From Salinispora arenicola (GTDB lineage Bacteria; Actinomycetota; Actinomycetes; Mycobacteriales; Micromonosporaceae), in NCBI RefSeq assembly GCF_006716065.1, contig NZ_VFOL01000001.1, positions 2,976,001 to 3,040,000 of the forward strand: a stretch of DNA of 64,000 nt. Reading direction: 5' to 3'. Below, one piece after another: positions 17,777 to 28,137 of the stretch. Below the pieces are notes generated by a model. The model saw nothing but the letters and a program-made list of their open reading frames with translations. It searched no databases and had not been told where the DNA came from. A program made the position numbers and the translations under genes. Numbering within the stretch: position 1 is the first letter of the stretch; every line of letters begins with the position of its first letter.

Positions 17777-18946
17777 TCATGTGTGGCCGCCGATTCGGGC
17801 CAGCGGCTGGCCCGGGGCCACCGGGTCGTCGTGATGGGCGAGCCACTCGGTGAGTAGCCCGCTGTCGTGGGCGGTGACCTCGACGGAGCCCTGCCGGGTG
17901 GCGATGTGACCGATGATCTGGCCAGCGCGTAGGTCAACGCCCTCGGCCAGCCCGTCGACGGGTGTGAAGGTGCCGGCGGCGGGGGAGACCACGACCCGGA
18001 ACTGGATGACCGGCTCGTGGCCACCGAGGCCGCTGTGTCGGGCGATCAGGTCCCGCGCGGCGGGCAGGTCGTCCGGGGTGTTGAGAGTGACGATCTCCGG
18101 GGCGGCATCGCCCTTCAGTTCTCGTTTGACCAGGCCGGCGAGGGCGCCGGCCGGGGGTAGTTCGATCACTCCGGTCACGCCGAGATCGGCGAGGGTGCGC
18201 AGGCACAGGTCCCAGCGGACCGGGGCGGTGATCTGGCGGATCAGCCGCTGCACCATCTCCCGGCCGTGGTTGACGGCGGCGCCGTCGAGGTTCGACAGCA
18301 GGATGTGGGTCGGGTCGGCGGGGGTCACGCCGGCTGCGACGGCGGCCAGAGCGGTCTCGGCCGATGCCATGTACGGCGTGTGGAAGGCGCCGGCCACCTT
18401 CAGCCGGACGACGCGGGTGCGGGCCGGCGGTTCGGCGGCGAGTTTGTCCAGTCCGGCCAGTGAACCGGCGACGACGATCTGGCCGGCGCCGTTGCGGTTG
18501 GCCGGGTGGAGCCCGTGTGCGTCGATCGCGGCGAGCACCTCGTCGGGATCACCACCGAGCATCGCCGCCATCCCGGTTGGCTCCAGCGCGCAGGCGGCTG
18601 CCATTTCGCGGCCCCGGACGGCGGCCAGCGTGACTGCGGCCTCCGGGGTGAGGACACCGGCGAGTGACGTCGCGCCCAGCTCACCGACGCTGTGGCCGGC
18701 GGTGAGCGTGACGTCGTGCATCGGCAGGTGCTCGGCGGCGAGTAGTGCCGCCGCGACGAGCAGCGGCTGGGTGCGAGCGGTGTCCTTGATCTCGTCGGCG
18801 TCCGCGGCCGTGCCGAGGTGTACCAGGTCGACCCCGGCGAGCGCGGACCACCAGCGCAGCCGCGCCTCGGTGCCGGGCAGATCGAGCCAGGGGGTCAGGA
18901 AGCCGGGTTTCTGGGAACCCTGGCCGGGGGAGAGTACGGCGAGCAC
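17777..18946 (-). CDS. fabD: Malonyl-CoA:ACP transacylase with C-terminal biotinyl/lipoyl-like domain
   Basis: Residues 1-300 are a standard FabD: PGQGSQ at the start, nucleophile elbow GHSVGE, arginine in AVRGREM and the catalytic histidine in GAFHTPYM. The protein is 389 residues, about 80 longer than typical FabD. The extra C-terminal part (VSPAAGTFTPV, LRAGQIIGHI, AHDSGLLTEWL, VAPGQPLARI) has the strand pattern of a biotinyl/lipoyl hammerhead domain, but the lysine of the usual MKM-type tip is replaced (TRQG), so it cannot be modified there. GTG start at 18946 with an upstream GGGAGAG. First gene of the fas operon after fasR. Confidence 0.93.
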   Translation of the reverse strand: MLAVLSPGQGSQKPGFLTPWLDLPGTEARLRWWSALAGVDLVHLGTAADADEIKDTARTQPLLVAAALLAAEHLPMHDVTLTAGHSVGELGATSLAGVLTPEAAVTLAAVRGREMAAACALEPTGMAAMLGGDPDEVLAAIDAHGLHPANRNGAGQIVVAGSLAGLDKLAAEPPARTRVVRLKVAGAFHTPYMASAETALAAVAAGVTPADPTHILLSNLDGAAVNHGREMVQRLIRQITAPVRWDLCLRTLADLGVTGVIELPPAGALAGLVKRELKGDAAPEIVTLNTPDDLPAARDLIARHSGLGGHEPVIQFRVVVSPAAGTFTPVDGLAEGVDLRAGQIIGHIATRQGSVEVTAHDSGLLTEWLAHHDDPVAPGQPLARIGGHT

Positions 18947-19011
18947 GGGTACGACTCTCCCGGATCCGCGCGGGTAGCGCTGTGCCGCCTTGCACCAAAC
19001 CGCACTAGTAC

Positions 19012-19032
19012 CTTTGGAGGAATCCTACAAAG
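19012..19032. promoter_or_regulatory. 21-bp palindrome upstream of fabD
   Basis: The 105-bp gap between fasR and fabD contains a nearly perfect palindrome of the form CTTTG-N-AGGA-W-TCCT-N-CAAAG, with only positions 6 and 16 unpaired. It lies about 65-85 bases upstream of the fabD start, and on the minus strand includes a TAGGAT hexamer that could be the -10. It is a strong candidate operator for the fatty-acid regulator encoded next to it. Confidence 0.6.
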
Positions 19033-19051
19033 ACTGACGACGATGGTCGGA

Positions 19052-20278
19052 TTATTGTCGTGTCTCACGAGATATATGAGGTTTTGTCCGATTCGGTGTG
19101 AGGGTAACCACCGGGTCGAGCCGGCCGACGGTGAGCGCCACCTGGAGCGCGTACGCGTCCCGGGCCGCGAGCGGGGAGAGCCCGGTCACCTCCGCCACCC
19201 GTCGCAGCCGGTACCGCACGGTGTTGGGGTGTACGAACAGCGCCCGGGCCGCGCTCTCCAGGGTGCCGCTGGCGGAGAAGAAGGCGTCCAGGGTCTCCAG
19301 CAGTTCCCCGCCGGAGCGGACCAGCGTGGCGTACACGTCGTGCCGCAGCCGGCGGCGCGCCTCGGCGTCCCCGGCGAGCGCCCGTTCCGGTAGCAGGTCG
19401 GCTGCGGGGACCGGCCGCGGTGCGGCCGGCCAGGCCGGGGCAGCACGGAACCCGGCGAGCGCGGCCCGGGCGGAGTCGGTGGCCTCGTCCAGGCTCGGCA
19501 CGGCCGGGCCCACCACGACCGGGCCGGCGCCGAAGGCGTCGAGCAGCTTGCCGGTGGCGGCCACCGGATCGGCCACGCCACCGAGCACGATGACCAGGCG
19601 GTCGCCGTGCACCCCGCCGATGACCTCGGCGCCGATCCGCCGGGCCAGCCGGTAGACGGTGTGCAACACGGCGGACACCTCCCCGCCGGGGGACCGCCCC
19701 ACCGCCACCGCCACCGGCGGCGCGTCCGCCCAGCCCAGTGCCGCCGCCCGGCTGGCCAACACGTCCGGCGAGTCACCCCGCAGCAGCGCGTCCACCAGTA
19801 GAGCCTGAAGCCGCGCGTCCCAGGAACCGCGGGACTCGGCGGCCCGCGCGTAGACCCGGGCGGCGGCGAATGCGATCTCCCGGGAGTAGCGCAGCACCAC
19901 ATCCCGCAACTGTGGCTCCTCGCCCGGGGCGGCCAGGTGCGGGACCTGCTCCTCCACCACGTCGATGGTCACCTTGATGAGGGCCACCGTCTGCTGGAGG
20001 CTGATGGACCGTGCCAGGGCCTGCGGCGCCGTGGCGAAGACCTCGTCGGAAACCTCCTGGGTGCTGTCGGCGGTGCCGCCGCCGGCGCGGAGCCATTGCA
20101 CCAGGGAACGGGCGCCTGCCTGCGCCACCAGCATGACCCAGGAGCGCTGGTCGGCCGGGAGTTCGCGGAACCAGGGCAGCGTCTCGTCCATCCGCGCCAC
20201 GCTGGCCGTGGCGAGCGCCCCCGCCGCCCGCTCGATCCGGCGCAGCGTGGCCGCCAGTTCGGTTCCCGGCTCGCTCAC
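19052..20278 (-). CDS. fasR: PucR/CdaR-type transcriptional regulator of fatty acid synthesis
   Basis: A 408-residue regulator. The C-terminal region carries the PucR-type helix-turn-helix: LESAARALFVHPNTVRYRLR followed by VAEVTGLSP. The middle contains a degenerate GGDEF-like/CdaR region. Position directly upstream of fabD and co-directional matches Streptomyces FasR, an activator of the fabD-fabH-acpP-fabF operon, and the equivalent gene by mycobacterial fabD. The GTG at 20278 has AGGG upstream; the longer frame to 20419 adds 47 unconserved-looking residues. The name rests on synteny plus family. Confidence 0.88.
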   Translation of the reverse strand: MSEPGTELAATLRRIERAAGALATASVARMDETLPWFRELPADQRSWVMLVAQAGARSLVQWLRAGGGTADSTQEVSDEVFATAPQALARSISLQQTVALIKVTIDVVEEQVPHLAAPGEEPQLRDVVLRYSREIAFAAARVYARAAESRGSWDARLQALLVDALLRGDSPDVLASRAAALGWADAPPVAVAVGRSPGGEVSAVLHTVYRLARRIGAEVIGGVHGDRLVIVLGGVADPVAATGKLLDAFGAGPVVVGPAVPSLDEATDSARAALAGFRAAPAWPAAPRPVPAADLLPERALAGDAEARRRLRHDVYATLVRSGGELLETLDAFFSASGTLESAARALFVHPNTVRYRLRRVAEVTGLSPLAARDAYALQVALTVGRLDPVVTLTPNRTKPHISRETRQ

Positions 20279-20943
20279 CGCCCTAGCCTGACACGCCGTG
20301 AGCTGGGGTGCCGTGCCCGGGTTGGCAATCCCGTGTCGGCTGCCGGCTGGCGCGTCATCGGCACGGGAGTCGGTCGCCTGATCGGCCGGTCCGGCGACGC
20401 GTTCCGTCCCCCCGGACACCCGGTGCCGACGAGTGTGGCGATTCTCAAGCTGACCTGGTACGCGCGCTGCACAACCCGTCGGTCCCGGCCAGTACGGTGA
20501 CAGGGTACGCCGGGGCTGTTCCGGCGGGTGACGGCGAGCGTGAGGAGACCTGGATGGCGCACGGGGAGGCCGAGCGCGGTTGTGCCCAGGACGGGCCCTG
20601 CCGGCCGGGCCACCAGGAGTTGCCGGCGACCAAGCACCACCGGCGGCTCGGCGGCGGTACGCCGGGCGAATCCCCGACTGGACACCTGCCGGATCGTGCT
20701 GGTGACGATGTCGCAGTGCCGCGACAACGGTCCACCGAGCCGGTCCCGGCGTCGTCGCCGGATCCGGTCCGTGGCTGCCTCAGTGACCTGCCGGGCTGGG
20801 CAGGCGCGCACCGGCACGGCCCGGTCCGGCCGCGGTCGCGGGACGGGCGACCGAACCGACCGCCCAGCCGCTGGTGCTGACCGCGTTGACCCGCGCGCGG
20901 CACCGAGCCGCGACGGCTGTCAGCGGAACCCGCGACGAGCCTG
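20279..20943. other. Long intergenic stretch without a supported gene
   Basis: About 665 bp between fasR and the minus-strand secreted protein gene. Several open frames exist in all phases but none has good codon bias with a ribosome site or a recognisable product. No tRNA, hairpin pair or repeat stands out. It should contain the fasR promoter near 20300-20450. Confidence 0.4.
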
Positions 20944-21594
20944 TCAGCGGGACCGGCGGCGGATCAGCAGCGTGATGCCGGCCAGCCCGAAGCCGATCGT
21001 GAGCACGACGGCAACGTTGAGCAGCAACAGCCGCTGTAGTTCGCTGAGGGCCTCATCGATGTCCCGGGTAGGGTTGATCGCATCCTCCGGGATCAACCGC
21101 TCGCCGCCACCGGCCCCACCGCCTACTGTGTCCAGCTGCCGTTCCAGCGGTACTCCGACGGTGCGCAGGGTCTCCGACATGGTGAGCCGGCCGAAGAACC
21201 AGCCGGCGGTGGCCTTCCGGGAACTCGGCTGTTTGGCCGGTCGGTAGATGCGCGGCCCGCCCGAGGCCTTCGGGTACAGGTCGTAGGCCTGCTTGGGTGT
21301 CTCGCCGGTGAACACGACGACGGTGTACTTCGGACCGAGATCCGACTTGTCGGGGTCGGCGCTCGTGCGGGCGTTCGCCAGGAAGCTGACTTGGTCGATG
21401 ACGGCCGACACCTCGGTCGGATGGGTGTCGGCGCTCAGGCGCAGTGGCTCGGCCATCCCGGCGCCCGTGACTTCCACCCCCGCTGGCGGTGGCGTCGGCC
21501 CCGCCGACGCGGATGTGGTCGGGCCGAGCGACAGCACGCCCGCCGCGAGACCACTGGCCACTATGGCGGCTACCCGCCGTACCGTACGGACCAT
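20944..21594 (-). CDS. Exported membrane-anchored protein of unknown function
   Basis: A 216-residue protein with an N-terminal signal peptide (MVRTVRRVAAIVASGLAAG, alanine cleavage region TSASA) and one C-terminal membrane helix (LLLLNVAVVLTIGFGLAGI) followed by a basic tail RRRSR, so it is probably extracellular and held in the membrane at its C-terminus. The ATG at 21594 has GAGGAGG five bases upstream. The soluble part (SFLANARTSADPDKSDLG, YTVVVFTGETPKQAYDLYP) suggests no enzyme I know. It is transcribed in the same direction as gltX, about 250 bp downstream of it. Confidence 0.75.
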   Translation of the reverse strand: MVRTVRRVAAIVASGLAAGVLSLGPTTSASAGPTPPPAGVEVTGAGMAEPLRLSADTHPTEVSAVIDQVSFLANARTSADPDKSDLGPKYTVVVFTGETPKQAYDLYPKASGGPRIYRPAKQPSSRKATAGWFFGRLTMSETLRTVGVPLERQLDTVGGGAGGGERLIPEDAINPTRDIDEALSELQRLLLLNVAVVLTIGFGLAGITLLIRRRSR

Positions 21595-21848
21595 CGCTGC
21601 CTCCTCGCCCCCGTTCGATGGATGGCATTGCCGCAGGTTCATGCGCACAAGTCGCCGTGGGCACCCGGACCCGCAGGCCGAATGCCCCTACATCAATAGA
21701 CTCCGTCGCGCGGCGGTTGACTACACCCTATGGCGAAGAAATTTCAGCCATCTGTGATCCTCCACCGAGGAACCACCGGCAACGTCGGTCGACCCGCGCA
21801 TTTTACCTTCCCAGCCTGGCATCGGGGTGGCGGGGTTGCCGGATTGGA

Positions 21849-23258
21849 TCAGGGAAGGCGAACCCGGGCGGCACGTAGGCGGGTCAGGGTGCGCTCGCGG
21901 CCCAGGACCTCGAGTGACTCGAAGAGTGGGAGGCCGACTCTGCGGCCGGTCACCGCGACCCGAACCGGTGCCTGAGCCTTGCCCAGCTTGAGCCCGTGCT
22001 CCGCACCGACCGCCTCCAGTGCCGACTTGGTGGACTCTGCGTCCCACGAGGGTATCGCCGTGAAGGCCGTGATCGCCGCATCGAGCAGGTCGCCGGCTCC
22101 CTCCTTCATCGCCTTCGCCCACGCCCCCTCGTCGATCAGTGGCGAGTCGAGGAAGAGGAAGTCCACGTTGGGCACGATCTCACTGAGCACCGCGATCCGG
22201 GTCTGTGCCAGCGGTGCCACGGCTGCGAACGTGTCGGCGTCGAACTCGTCGGGCTGCCACGGAGGTGGCGCGATCGTCGCAGTGCCGGTCAACCACGGCT
22301 GGCATGCCGCGACGAACTCGGCGACCGGCAGTGCGCGGATGTACTCGCCGTTGAACGCCCGCAGCTTCTTCTCGTCGAAGAACGCCGAGGAGGGATTGAC
22401 CTGCTCCAGCCGGAACTCCTCCTCGATCACCGACCAGGGCACGATCTCCCGGTCGCCGGACGGGGCCCAGCCGAGCAGCATCAGGTAGTTGCGCATCGCG
22501 TCGGCCAGGTACCCCTCGTCGCGGTACGCCTCCAGGGCCACTTTGTCGCGACGCTTGGACAGCTTCTGCCGCTTCTCGTTGACGACGACCGGGACGTGTG
22601 CCCACACCGGTGGCTTGACGCCGAGCGCCTCCCAGAGCAGCTGCTGCTTCGGCGTGTTGGGTAGGTGCTCCTCGGCCCGGATCACGTGGGTGATCCCCAT
22701 GGTCATGTCGTCGACCACGTTGGCGAGCAGGAAGACTGGTGAACCGTCGCTCCGGGCGATGACGAAGTCCTCGATCAGTCGGTTTTCGAAGGTGGGCTCG
22801 CCCCGGATCAGGTCGACCACCACGGTTGCGCCCTCGTCCGGGGTCCGGAAGCGCAGGGCGCGGCCAGCGCCGGGGCCCAGATCCCGGTCGCGGCAGAAGC
22901 CGTCGTAGCCGCTGTGTGGTGATCCGGTGCGGGCCTGGACCGCCTCCCGGGTGCAGTCGCAGTAGTACGCGCGCCCACCTTCGTGTAGCCGGCTGGCGGC
23001 GGTGCGGTGCTCGGCCGCGTACGAGGACTGGAAGTACGGCCCTTCGTAGCTGCCCCGTGCGATGCCGATCCACTCCAACGCGGACAGGATCCCCTCGGTC
23101 CACTCGGGCTTGTTGCGGGCTGCGTCGGTGTCCTCGACCCGGAGTACGAACACCCCGCCCCGCTGCTTGGCGAAGATCCAGTTCTGGAGGGCTGAGCGGG
23201 CACCCCCGACGTGGAACATTCCGGTTGGGGAGGGGGCGAAGCGCACACGTACCGTCAC
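21849..23258 (-). CDS. gltX: Glutamyl-tRNA synthetase
   Basis: A 469-residue class I aminoacyl-tRNA synthetase charging tRNA-Glu. The HIGH-type motif appears as [16 protein letters not shown] at residues 9-24 and the KMSKS-type motif as [14 protein letters not shown]-forming ligation chemistry, length and C-terminal anticodon-binding helical domain are as expected for the discriminating bacterial enzyme. GTG start at 23258. Gene is transcribed away from the SRPBCC gene. No tRNA-Glu gene follows within the window. Confidence 0.95.
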   Translation of the reverse strand: MTVRVRFAPSPTGMFHVGGARSALQNWIFAKQRGGVFVLRVEDTDAARNKPEWTEGILSALEWIGIARGSYEGPYFQSSYAAEHRTAASRLHEGGRAYYCDCTREAVQARTGSPHSGYDGFCRDRDLGPGAGRALRFRTPDEGATVVVDLIRGEPTFENRLIEDFVIARSDGSPVFLLANVVDDMTMGITHVIRAEEHLPNTPKQQLLWEALGVKPPVWAHVPVVVNEKRQKLSKRRDKVALEAYRDEGYLADAMRNYLMLLGWAPSGDREIVPWSVIEEEFRLEQVNPSSAFFDEKKLRAFNGEYIRALPVAEFVAACQPWLTGTATIAPPPWQPDEFDADTFAAVAPLAQTRIAVLSEIVPNVDFLFLDSPLIDEGAWAKAMKEGAGDLLDAAITAFTAIPSWDAESTKSALEAVGAEHGLKLGKAQAPVRVAVTGRRVGLPLFESLEVLGRERTLTRLRAARVRLP

Positions 23259-23447
23259 GTCCCCAAGCCTACGGCCGACGGAGCCGGCGTCCGGCAGGGC
23301 CCCTCGCCACCGCGGGCGCCCCTAGCCGGAACTCGTTGGTGAAGGCAAGGGCCTTCGGCGTGTCTTTTGCGCACCTGTCCGTTTACGTCCGAAATTGCGC
23401 ATAGAGTGCCGATATCGTGGGTTGTCGGCACTGGAGGAAGACGGAAA

Positions 23448-23894
23448 ATGATCCTCGTGGAACGCAGCTCGCACGTGACGGCGCCGATCGAAGCGGTCTG
23501 GGGCGTCGTGCAGCGGGCTGAACAGCTACCGGCCTGGCTGGCCGGGGTCCGCGCGGCGGAGGTGCTCTCCGGGGAGGGCTTCGGCCGGCGGCAGCTGGTC
23601 CAGGCGGGGCGTGGGACGGCACATGAGGCCGAGGTGATCGCCTACCAGGAGCCGACCCTGATCGGCTGGCGAGAACGCGCCAAAGGCGCCGGTGCCCGAG
23701 CGGAGGCGCGCACCGAGATCTACGTCCAGCTCACCCCCGACGAGGCGGAGGGCGGGACGGTCGTGCGGCTGATCGTCGTACGCTGGCCGGCCGGTCCGGT
23801 CAAGGCCGCCCTGCTCCGGCTCGGCCTACGTCGGGTCGGCGCCGACCTGGAGGACTCGCTCGCCCGGCTGACCGACCTGGCCGCCGTCGGCTGA
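23448..23894 (+). CDS. SRPBCC (START-like) family protein
   Basis: A 148-residue single SRPBCC/polyketide-cyclase-like domain: the start ILVERSSHVTAPIEAVWGVV is the usual first strand and helix, YQEPTLIGWRERAKG the central strands, and the C-terminal helix is VGADLEDSLARLTDL. These proteins bind hydrophobic ligands in a deep cavity; the ligand here is unknown. The ATG at 23448 follows GGAGG at about ten bases, so the 27-residue upstream extension is dropped. It is a single gene convergent with aceE, with a strong hairpin between them. Confidence 0.85.
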   Translation: MILVERSSHVTAPIEAVWGVVQRAEQLPAWLAGVRAAEVLSGEGFGRRQLVQAGRGTAHEAEVIAYQEPTLIGWRERAKGAGARAEARTEIYVQLTPDEAEGGTVVRLIVVRWPAGPVKAALLRLGLRRVGADLEDSLARLTDLAAVG

Positions 23895-24000
23895 CCGGGC
23901 CCCGTCCTGGCGTCACCCGCTCCGGCGGTGGCCCGAGGTCCCGGCCAGGGATCCGGGTCACCGCCACTTCGCAGTACGCCGGATCGGACCATCGGGACGA

Positions 24001-24036
24001 CGGAGGCCCGGCGCGACAGGTCGCGCCGGGCCTCCG
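24001..24036. terminator. Bidirectional hairpin terminator
   Basis: A perfect 16-bp stem (24001-24016 with 24021-24036) and a 4-base loop lies between the convergent SRPBCC and aceE genes, 12 bases from the aceE stop codon. Confidence 0.85.
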
Positions 24037-24047
24037 GTGACCGTCGA

Positions 24048-26786
24048 TCAGCTGTCGCCGCCAGTCTCACCGACCGGGGCGGCCCCGATGTCGTCAATGG
24101 CGTACTTCTTGGCGGCCTCGGCGGGAACTCCCGCCGGTACCGCGCCGCGGAGGGCGAGCTGCCGCAGCGTGGCGACCACGATCGACTCGGCGTCCACGTG
24201 GAAGTAGCGGCGCAGTGCGTGCCGTGTGTCGGACTTGCCGAACCCGCAGGTGCCGAGCGAGGTGTAGTCGCCGGGTACCCAACGGGCGATCAGATCCGGC
24301 ACCGCGCGCATCCAGTCACTGACCGCGACCTTCGGACCATCGGCGTCGGCCAGCTTTGTCGTCACGTACGGCACCCGCTGCTCACCCGTCGGGTTGAGCA
24401 GATTGTGCTCCTCCGCGTCGACCGCGTCCCGGCGTAGCTCCGTCCAGGAGGTGACTGACCAGACGCTGGCTGCAACCCCCCAGTCCTGGGCGAGTAGCTC
24501 CTGTGCCTTGAGCGCCCACTGCATGCCGGTACCGGAGGCGAGTAGCTGTGCCTTCGGACCGTCCACCTGGGGCGCCGGCGCGTACCGATAGATTCCCTTC
24601 AGCACACCCTCGACGTCGACGTCCGTCGGCTCCGCCGGCTGCACCATCGGCTCGTTGTAGACCGTCAGGTAGTAGAAGACGTTCTCCTGCGCCGCGCCGT
24701 ACATGCGGTGCAGGCCGTTCTCCACGATGTGGGCGATCTCGTAGGCGAACGCCGGATCGTAGGCGACCACCGCCGGGTTGGTGGCGGCGATCAACAGCGA
24801 ATGACCATCCTCATGCTGGAGACCCTCGCCGTTCAGCGTGGTCCGTCCGGCGGTCGCGCCGAGCAGGAAGCCACGGGTCATCTGGTCGGCCGCCGCCCAG
24901 AGCCCGTCCGCGGTCCGCTGGAACCCGAACATCGAGTAGAAGATGTACATCGGGATCATCGGCTCGTCGTGCGTGGCATACGAGGAACCGGCCGCGGTGA
25001 AGGAGGCGACCGAGCCGACCTCGTTGATGCCCTCGTGCAGGATCTGCCCGCCGGTCGCCTCCTTGTACGACAGGAACAGCTCCCGGTCGACCGACGTGTA
25101 CCGCTGGCCATGCGGCGAGTAGATCTTCTGCGTCGGGAACAGTGAGTCCATGCCGAAGGTGCGGGCCTCGTCCGGGATGATCGGCACCCAGCGTCGGCCG
25201 AACTCCCGGTCCTTCATCAGGTCCTTGAGCAGGCGGACGAAGGCCATGGTGGTGGCCACCTTCTGCTTGCCCGAACCGCGCTTGACGTCGGCGAAGCGCT
25301 CCGGGCCGGGAATGGTGAGCCGCTTGGTGCCGGGCCGTCGGGACGGCAGGTAGCCGCCGAGCTGCCGGCGACGCTCGTGTAGGTACTCGAGCTCGTCGGA
25401 CTTGGCCTCCGGACGGTAGTACGGCGGCAGGTAGGGGTTCTCCTCCAGTGCCTTGTCCGGGATATCCAGGTAGAGCCGGTCGCGGAAGGTCTTCAGGTCC
25501 TCCAGCGTCAGCTTCTTCATCTGGTGGGTGGCGTTGCGCCCCTCGAAGTGCGAGCCGAGCGTCCAACCCTTGATGGTCTTGGCCAGGATCACCGTGGGCT
25601 GCCCGGTGTGCCCCATCGCGGCCTTGTACGCCGCGTAGAGCTTGCGGTAGTCGTGGCCACCCCGCTTCAGGTTCCAGATCTCGTCGTCGCTGAGGTGCTC
25701 GACCATCTTGCGGGTCCGCGGATCGCGGCCGAAGAAGTGCTCCCGGATGTACGCCCCGGATTCTGCCTTGTAGGTCTGGTAGTCACCGTCGGGCGTGGTG
25801 TTCATGAGGTTGACCAGCGCACCGTCGGTGTCCCGGGCGAGCAGCGGATCCCACTCGCGGCCCCAGACGACCTTGATGACGTTCCAGCCGGCGCCTCGGA
25901 AGAATGCCTCCAACTCCTGCATGACCTTGCCGTTGCCCCGGACCGGCCCGTCCAGGCGCTGCAGGTTGCAGTTGATGACGAAGGTGAGGTTGTCCAGTTC
26001 CTCCCGGGCGGCCGTTCCGATCGCGCCAAGCGACTCCGGCTCGTCCATCTCGCCGTCGCCGAGGAACGCCCACACGTGCTGGTCGGAGGTGTCCTTGATG
26101 CCGCGGTGGTGCAGGTAACGGTTGAACCGCGCCTGGTAGATGGCGTTGACACCGCCGAGACCCATCGAGACAGTGGGGAACTCCCAGAAGTCCGGCATCA
26201 GGCGGGGGTGAGGGTAGGACGGCAGGCCGCCGCCGGGGTGCGACAGCTCCTGGCGGAACCCGTCGAGCTGGTGTTCGCTGAGCCGCCCCTCAAGAAACGC
26301 CCGCGCGTACATGCCCGGGGAGGCGTGCCCCTGGTAGAAGATGTGGTCGCCGCCACCCGGGTGGTCCTTGCCCCGGAAGAAGTGGTTGAAGCCGACCTCG
26401 TAGAGCGAGGCCGAACTGGCGAACGTCGAGATGTGCCCGCCGACACCGATCTCCGGCCGCTGTGCCCGGTGCACCAGCATCGCGGCGTTCCACCGGATGT
26501 AGGCCCGGATACGCCGCTCGACGTGCTCGTCGCCTGGAAACCAGGGCTCCCGTTCCGGAGCGATGGTGTTGATGTAGTCCGTGGTGGTCAGGGACGGCAC
26601 CCCGACCTGACGCTCGCGGGCCCGCTCCAGCAGGCGCAGCATGACGTAGCGGGCGCGTTTGGTTCCGCGATCGTCGATAACACCGTCAAGCGACTCGACC
26701 CACTCACCGGTCTCTTCGGGGTCGATATCCGGAAGCTGGCTCGGCAGACCGGCGGTGATCACCGGGCGCTTGCGTTCCGTGGCCAC
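24048..26786 (-). CDS. aceE: Pyruvate dehydrogenase E1 component, homodimeric
   Basis: A 912-residue thiamine-diphosphate enzyme that decarboxylates pyruvate and acetylates the lipoyl E2. The N-terminal transketolase-like domain has the TPP motif [14 protein letters not shown] ... [15 protein letters not shown]; the pyrimidine-binding and C-terminal domains follow ([31 protein letters not shown]). Length matches AceE and excludes the alpha/beta heterodimer type. The GTG at 26786 has GAGGGAA upstream. No E2 or E3 gene is adjacent, typical of actinobacteria where these are scattered. The neighbourhood (fas genes, DUF3052, ahpE) is the conserved actinobacterial one. Confidence 0.96.
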   Translation of the reverse strand: MATERKRPVITAGLPSQLPDIDPEETGEWVESLDGVIDDRGTKRARYVMLRLLERARERQVGVPSLTTTDYINTIAPEREPWFPGDEHVERRIRAYIRWNAAMLVHRAQRPEIGVGGHISTFASSASLYEVGFNHFFRGKDHPGGGDHIFYQGHASPGMYARAFLEGRLSEHQLDGFRQELSHPGGGLPSYPHPRLMPDFWEFPTVSMGLGGVNAIYQARFNRYLHHRGIKDTSDQHVWAFLGDGEMDEPESLGAIGTAAREELDNLTFVINCNLQRLDGPVRGNGKVMQELEAFFRGAGWNVIKVVWGREWDPLLARDTDGALVNLMNTTPDGDYQTYKAESGAYIREHFFGRDPRTRKMVEHLSDDEIWNLKRGGHDYRKLYAAYKAAMGHTGQPTVILAKTIKGWTLGSHFEGRNATHQMKKLTLEDLKTFRDRLYLDIPDKALEENPYLPPYYRPEAKSDELEYLHERRRQLGGYLPSRRPGTKRLTIPGPERFADVKRGSGKQKVATTMAFVRLLKDLMKDREFGRRWVPIIPDEARTFGMDSLFPTQKIYSPHGQRYTSVDRELFLSYKEATGGQILHEGINEVGSVASFTAAGSSYATHDEPMIPMYIFYSMFGFQRTADGLWAAADQMTRGFLLGATAGRTTLNGEGLQHEDGHSLLIAATNPAVVAYDPAFAYEIAHIVENGLHRMYGAAQENVFYYLTVYNEPMVQPAEPTDVDVEGVLKGIYRYAPAPQVDGPKAQLLASGTGMQWALKAQELLAQDWGVAASVWSVTSWTELRRDAVDAEEHNLLNPTGEQRVPYVTTKLADADGPKVAVSDWMRAVPDLIARWVPGDYTSLGTCGFGKSDTRHALRRYFHVDAESIVVATLRQLALRGAVPAGVPAEAAKKYAIDDIGAAPVGETGGDS

Positions 26787-26976
26787 AGGCGTTCCCTCGG
26801 TTGGATTTTGGTTAGGTTATAGGTCCATCCTGCCTCCTCGTGGCACTCCTCGTCACTTCACCTGCGGGAGACGCGACGCTCGACACACGTACTCGTTGGT
26901 AACCTTCCGTGTGGGCATGGGGCTACCGCGGGCGTCCGGGTGCCACTGGTGGCCAGGTCGAGGCAGAATCCGACAT

Positions 26977-27381
26977 ATGCGTACTGAAGTCATAACTGTT
27001 CAGACCGGTTCGCGCCTCACCGTCCGGAACATCACCGCCGAGGCAGACCGGTTCGTCGCTGGACAGGGCGACGGCCTGCTGCACGTCTTCGTGCCACACA
27101 CCACCGCCGGGCTCGCGCTCCTCGAGTTCGGTTCCGGATCCGACGACGACCTACGCAGAGTGCTCAACGACCTGCTGCCCCCCGACGACCGCTGGCGACA
27201 CCGGCACGGGGCCCCCGGCCACGGCCGGGACCACCTGCTGCCCGCCTTCCTGTCGCCGTACGCGACGCTGCCGGTGCTTGGCGGCCAACTCGCGTTCGGT
27301 ACCTGGCAGTCGCTGTGCCTGGTCGATCCGAACGGCGACAACCCGACGCGCCAGGTCCGCTTCTCGTTCCTACCCGGCTGA
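26977..27381 (+). CDS. YjbQ/UPF0047 family protein
   Basis: A 134-residue protein with the family signatures HVFVPHTTAGLALLE in the first half, HRHGAPGHGRDHLLPAF in the middle and GTWQSLCLVDPNG near the end; members have a metal-binding beta-fold and some show weak thiamine-phosphate synthase activity. The ATG at 26977 begins MRTEVITVQTGSR, the normal family start; upstream codons in the same frame are ignored. It is divergent from aceE across about 190 bp. Physiological role unknown. Confidence 0.88.
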   Translation: MRTEVITVQTGSRLTVRNITAEADRFVAGQGDGLLHVFVPHTTAGLALLEFGSGSDDDLRRVLNDLLPPDDRWRHRHGAPGHGRDHLLPAFLSPYATLPVLGGQLAFGTWQSLCLVDPNGDNPTRQVRFSFLPG

Positions 27382-27399
27382 CCTGGCGCCCCCTCGGGT

Positions 27400-27476
27400 G
27401 GAGTCGGTTCCTGGTCCCTTCGGGCGGAGTCGGCTCCTGGCTCCACGGAGTCGGCTCCCGGCCTCGCCCGAAGGGG
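27400..27476. repeat. Three direct repeats inside an inverted repeat
   Basis: A 15-bp motif GGAGTCGGYTCCYGG occurs at 27400, 27426 and 27447. The last two lie between CCCTTCGGGCG (27416-27426) and its complement (27466-27476). The structure follows the YjbQ stop codon and may act as its terminator. Confidence 0.55.
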
Positions 27477-27604
27477 CACCCCGGTGTGTGGCGAGCCAAG
27501 AACCCCCGCCGTACCCAAGAGCCAGGTGGGTCAGCGCGGCGCAGGTACCTGCCGGGCCGAGCAGGCTGAGTAGCCCAACCGTCGAGGCGAGTAGGGTGTG
27601 CCTC

Positions 27605-28087
27605 ATGGAGCATCGCACCACCCGGCGCGCCGACTCCAACCTGACGAACCGATCCGAGCTGGCCGGGGACGCGGTACGCAGGATCATGCAACTCGCGTCG
27701 ACCATCCGGCACCACCAGGATCTCGACATCGCCCGGCTGGGGCTCACCCCGGCCGTGGCCCGCGCCCTGCACGAACTCGATCCGGACCAGCCGCTGCCCG
27801 CCCGTGAACTCGCCGAGCAGCTGCGCTGTGACCGGTCCAACGTCACCGCCCTGGTGGACCGACTGGAGCAGGCAGGCTTGGTTGAGCGTCGGGTCGACCC
27901 CGCTGATCGGCGGCAGAAGACGCTCGTGGTGACCGAGGCAGGGCGGCGGATGCGGGCGCAGGTCCACCGGCTGACGTCCGACCCCCGGCTCCTCGCTGAT
28001 CTCAGCGACGATGAACTCGTCAACCTGACCGCCCTGGTGTCGAAAGCGTCCGACAACGGCTGCCCGGAAACGAGCGAGGCAGAGTAG
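27605..28087 (+). CDS. MarR-family transcriptional regulator
   Basis: A 160-residue winged-helix regulator: recognition-helix region ELAEQLRCDRSNVTALVDRLEQ and wing DPADRRQKTLVVTEAG are typical of MarR. Proteins of this family are usually ligand-responsive dimeric repressors. Start ATG at 27605; a GTG nine bases upstream is also possible. It lies just upstream of and co-directional with the fused E1 dehydrogenase gene (50 bp gap), so control of that gene is plausible but unproven. Confidence 0.88.
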   Translation: MEHRTTRRADSNLTNRSELAGDAVRRIMQLASTIRHHQDLDIARLGLTPAVARALHELDPDQPLPARELAEQLRCDRSNVTALVDRLEQAGLVERRVDPADRRQKTLVVTEAGRRMRAQVHRLTSDPRLLADLSDDELVNLTALVSKASDNGCPETSEAE

Positions 28088-28137
28088 CCGGACCGCGTCC
28101 GTCGTGTCCCGCTGGGCGAGCCGGGCTCCGGTCGGTA

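Noticed and set aside
20308-20880. 190-codon plus-strand frame in the gap after fasR
   Set aside because: No ribosome site, no domain, overlaps the opposite-strand regulator start; codon pattern is that of non-coding high-GC DNA.
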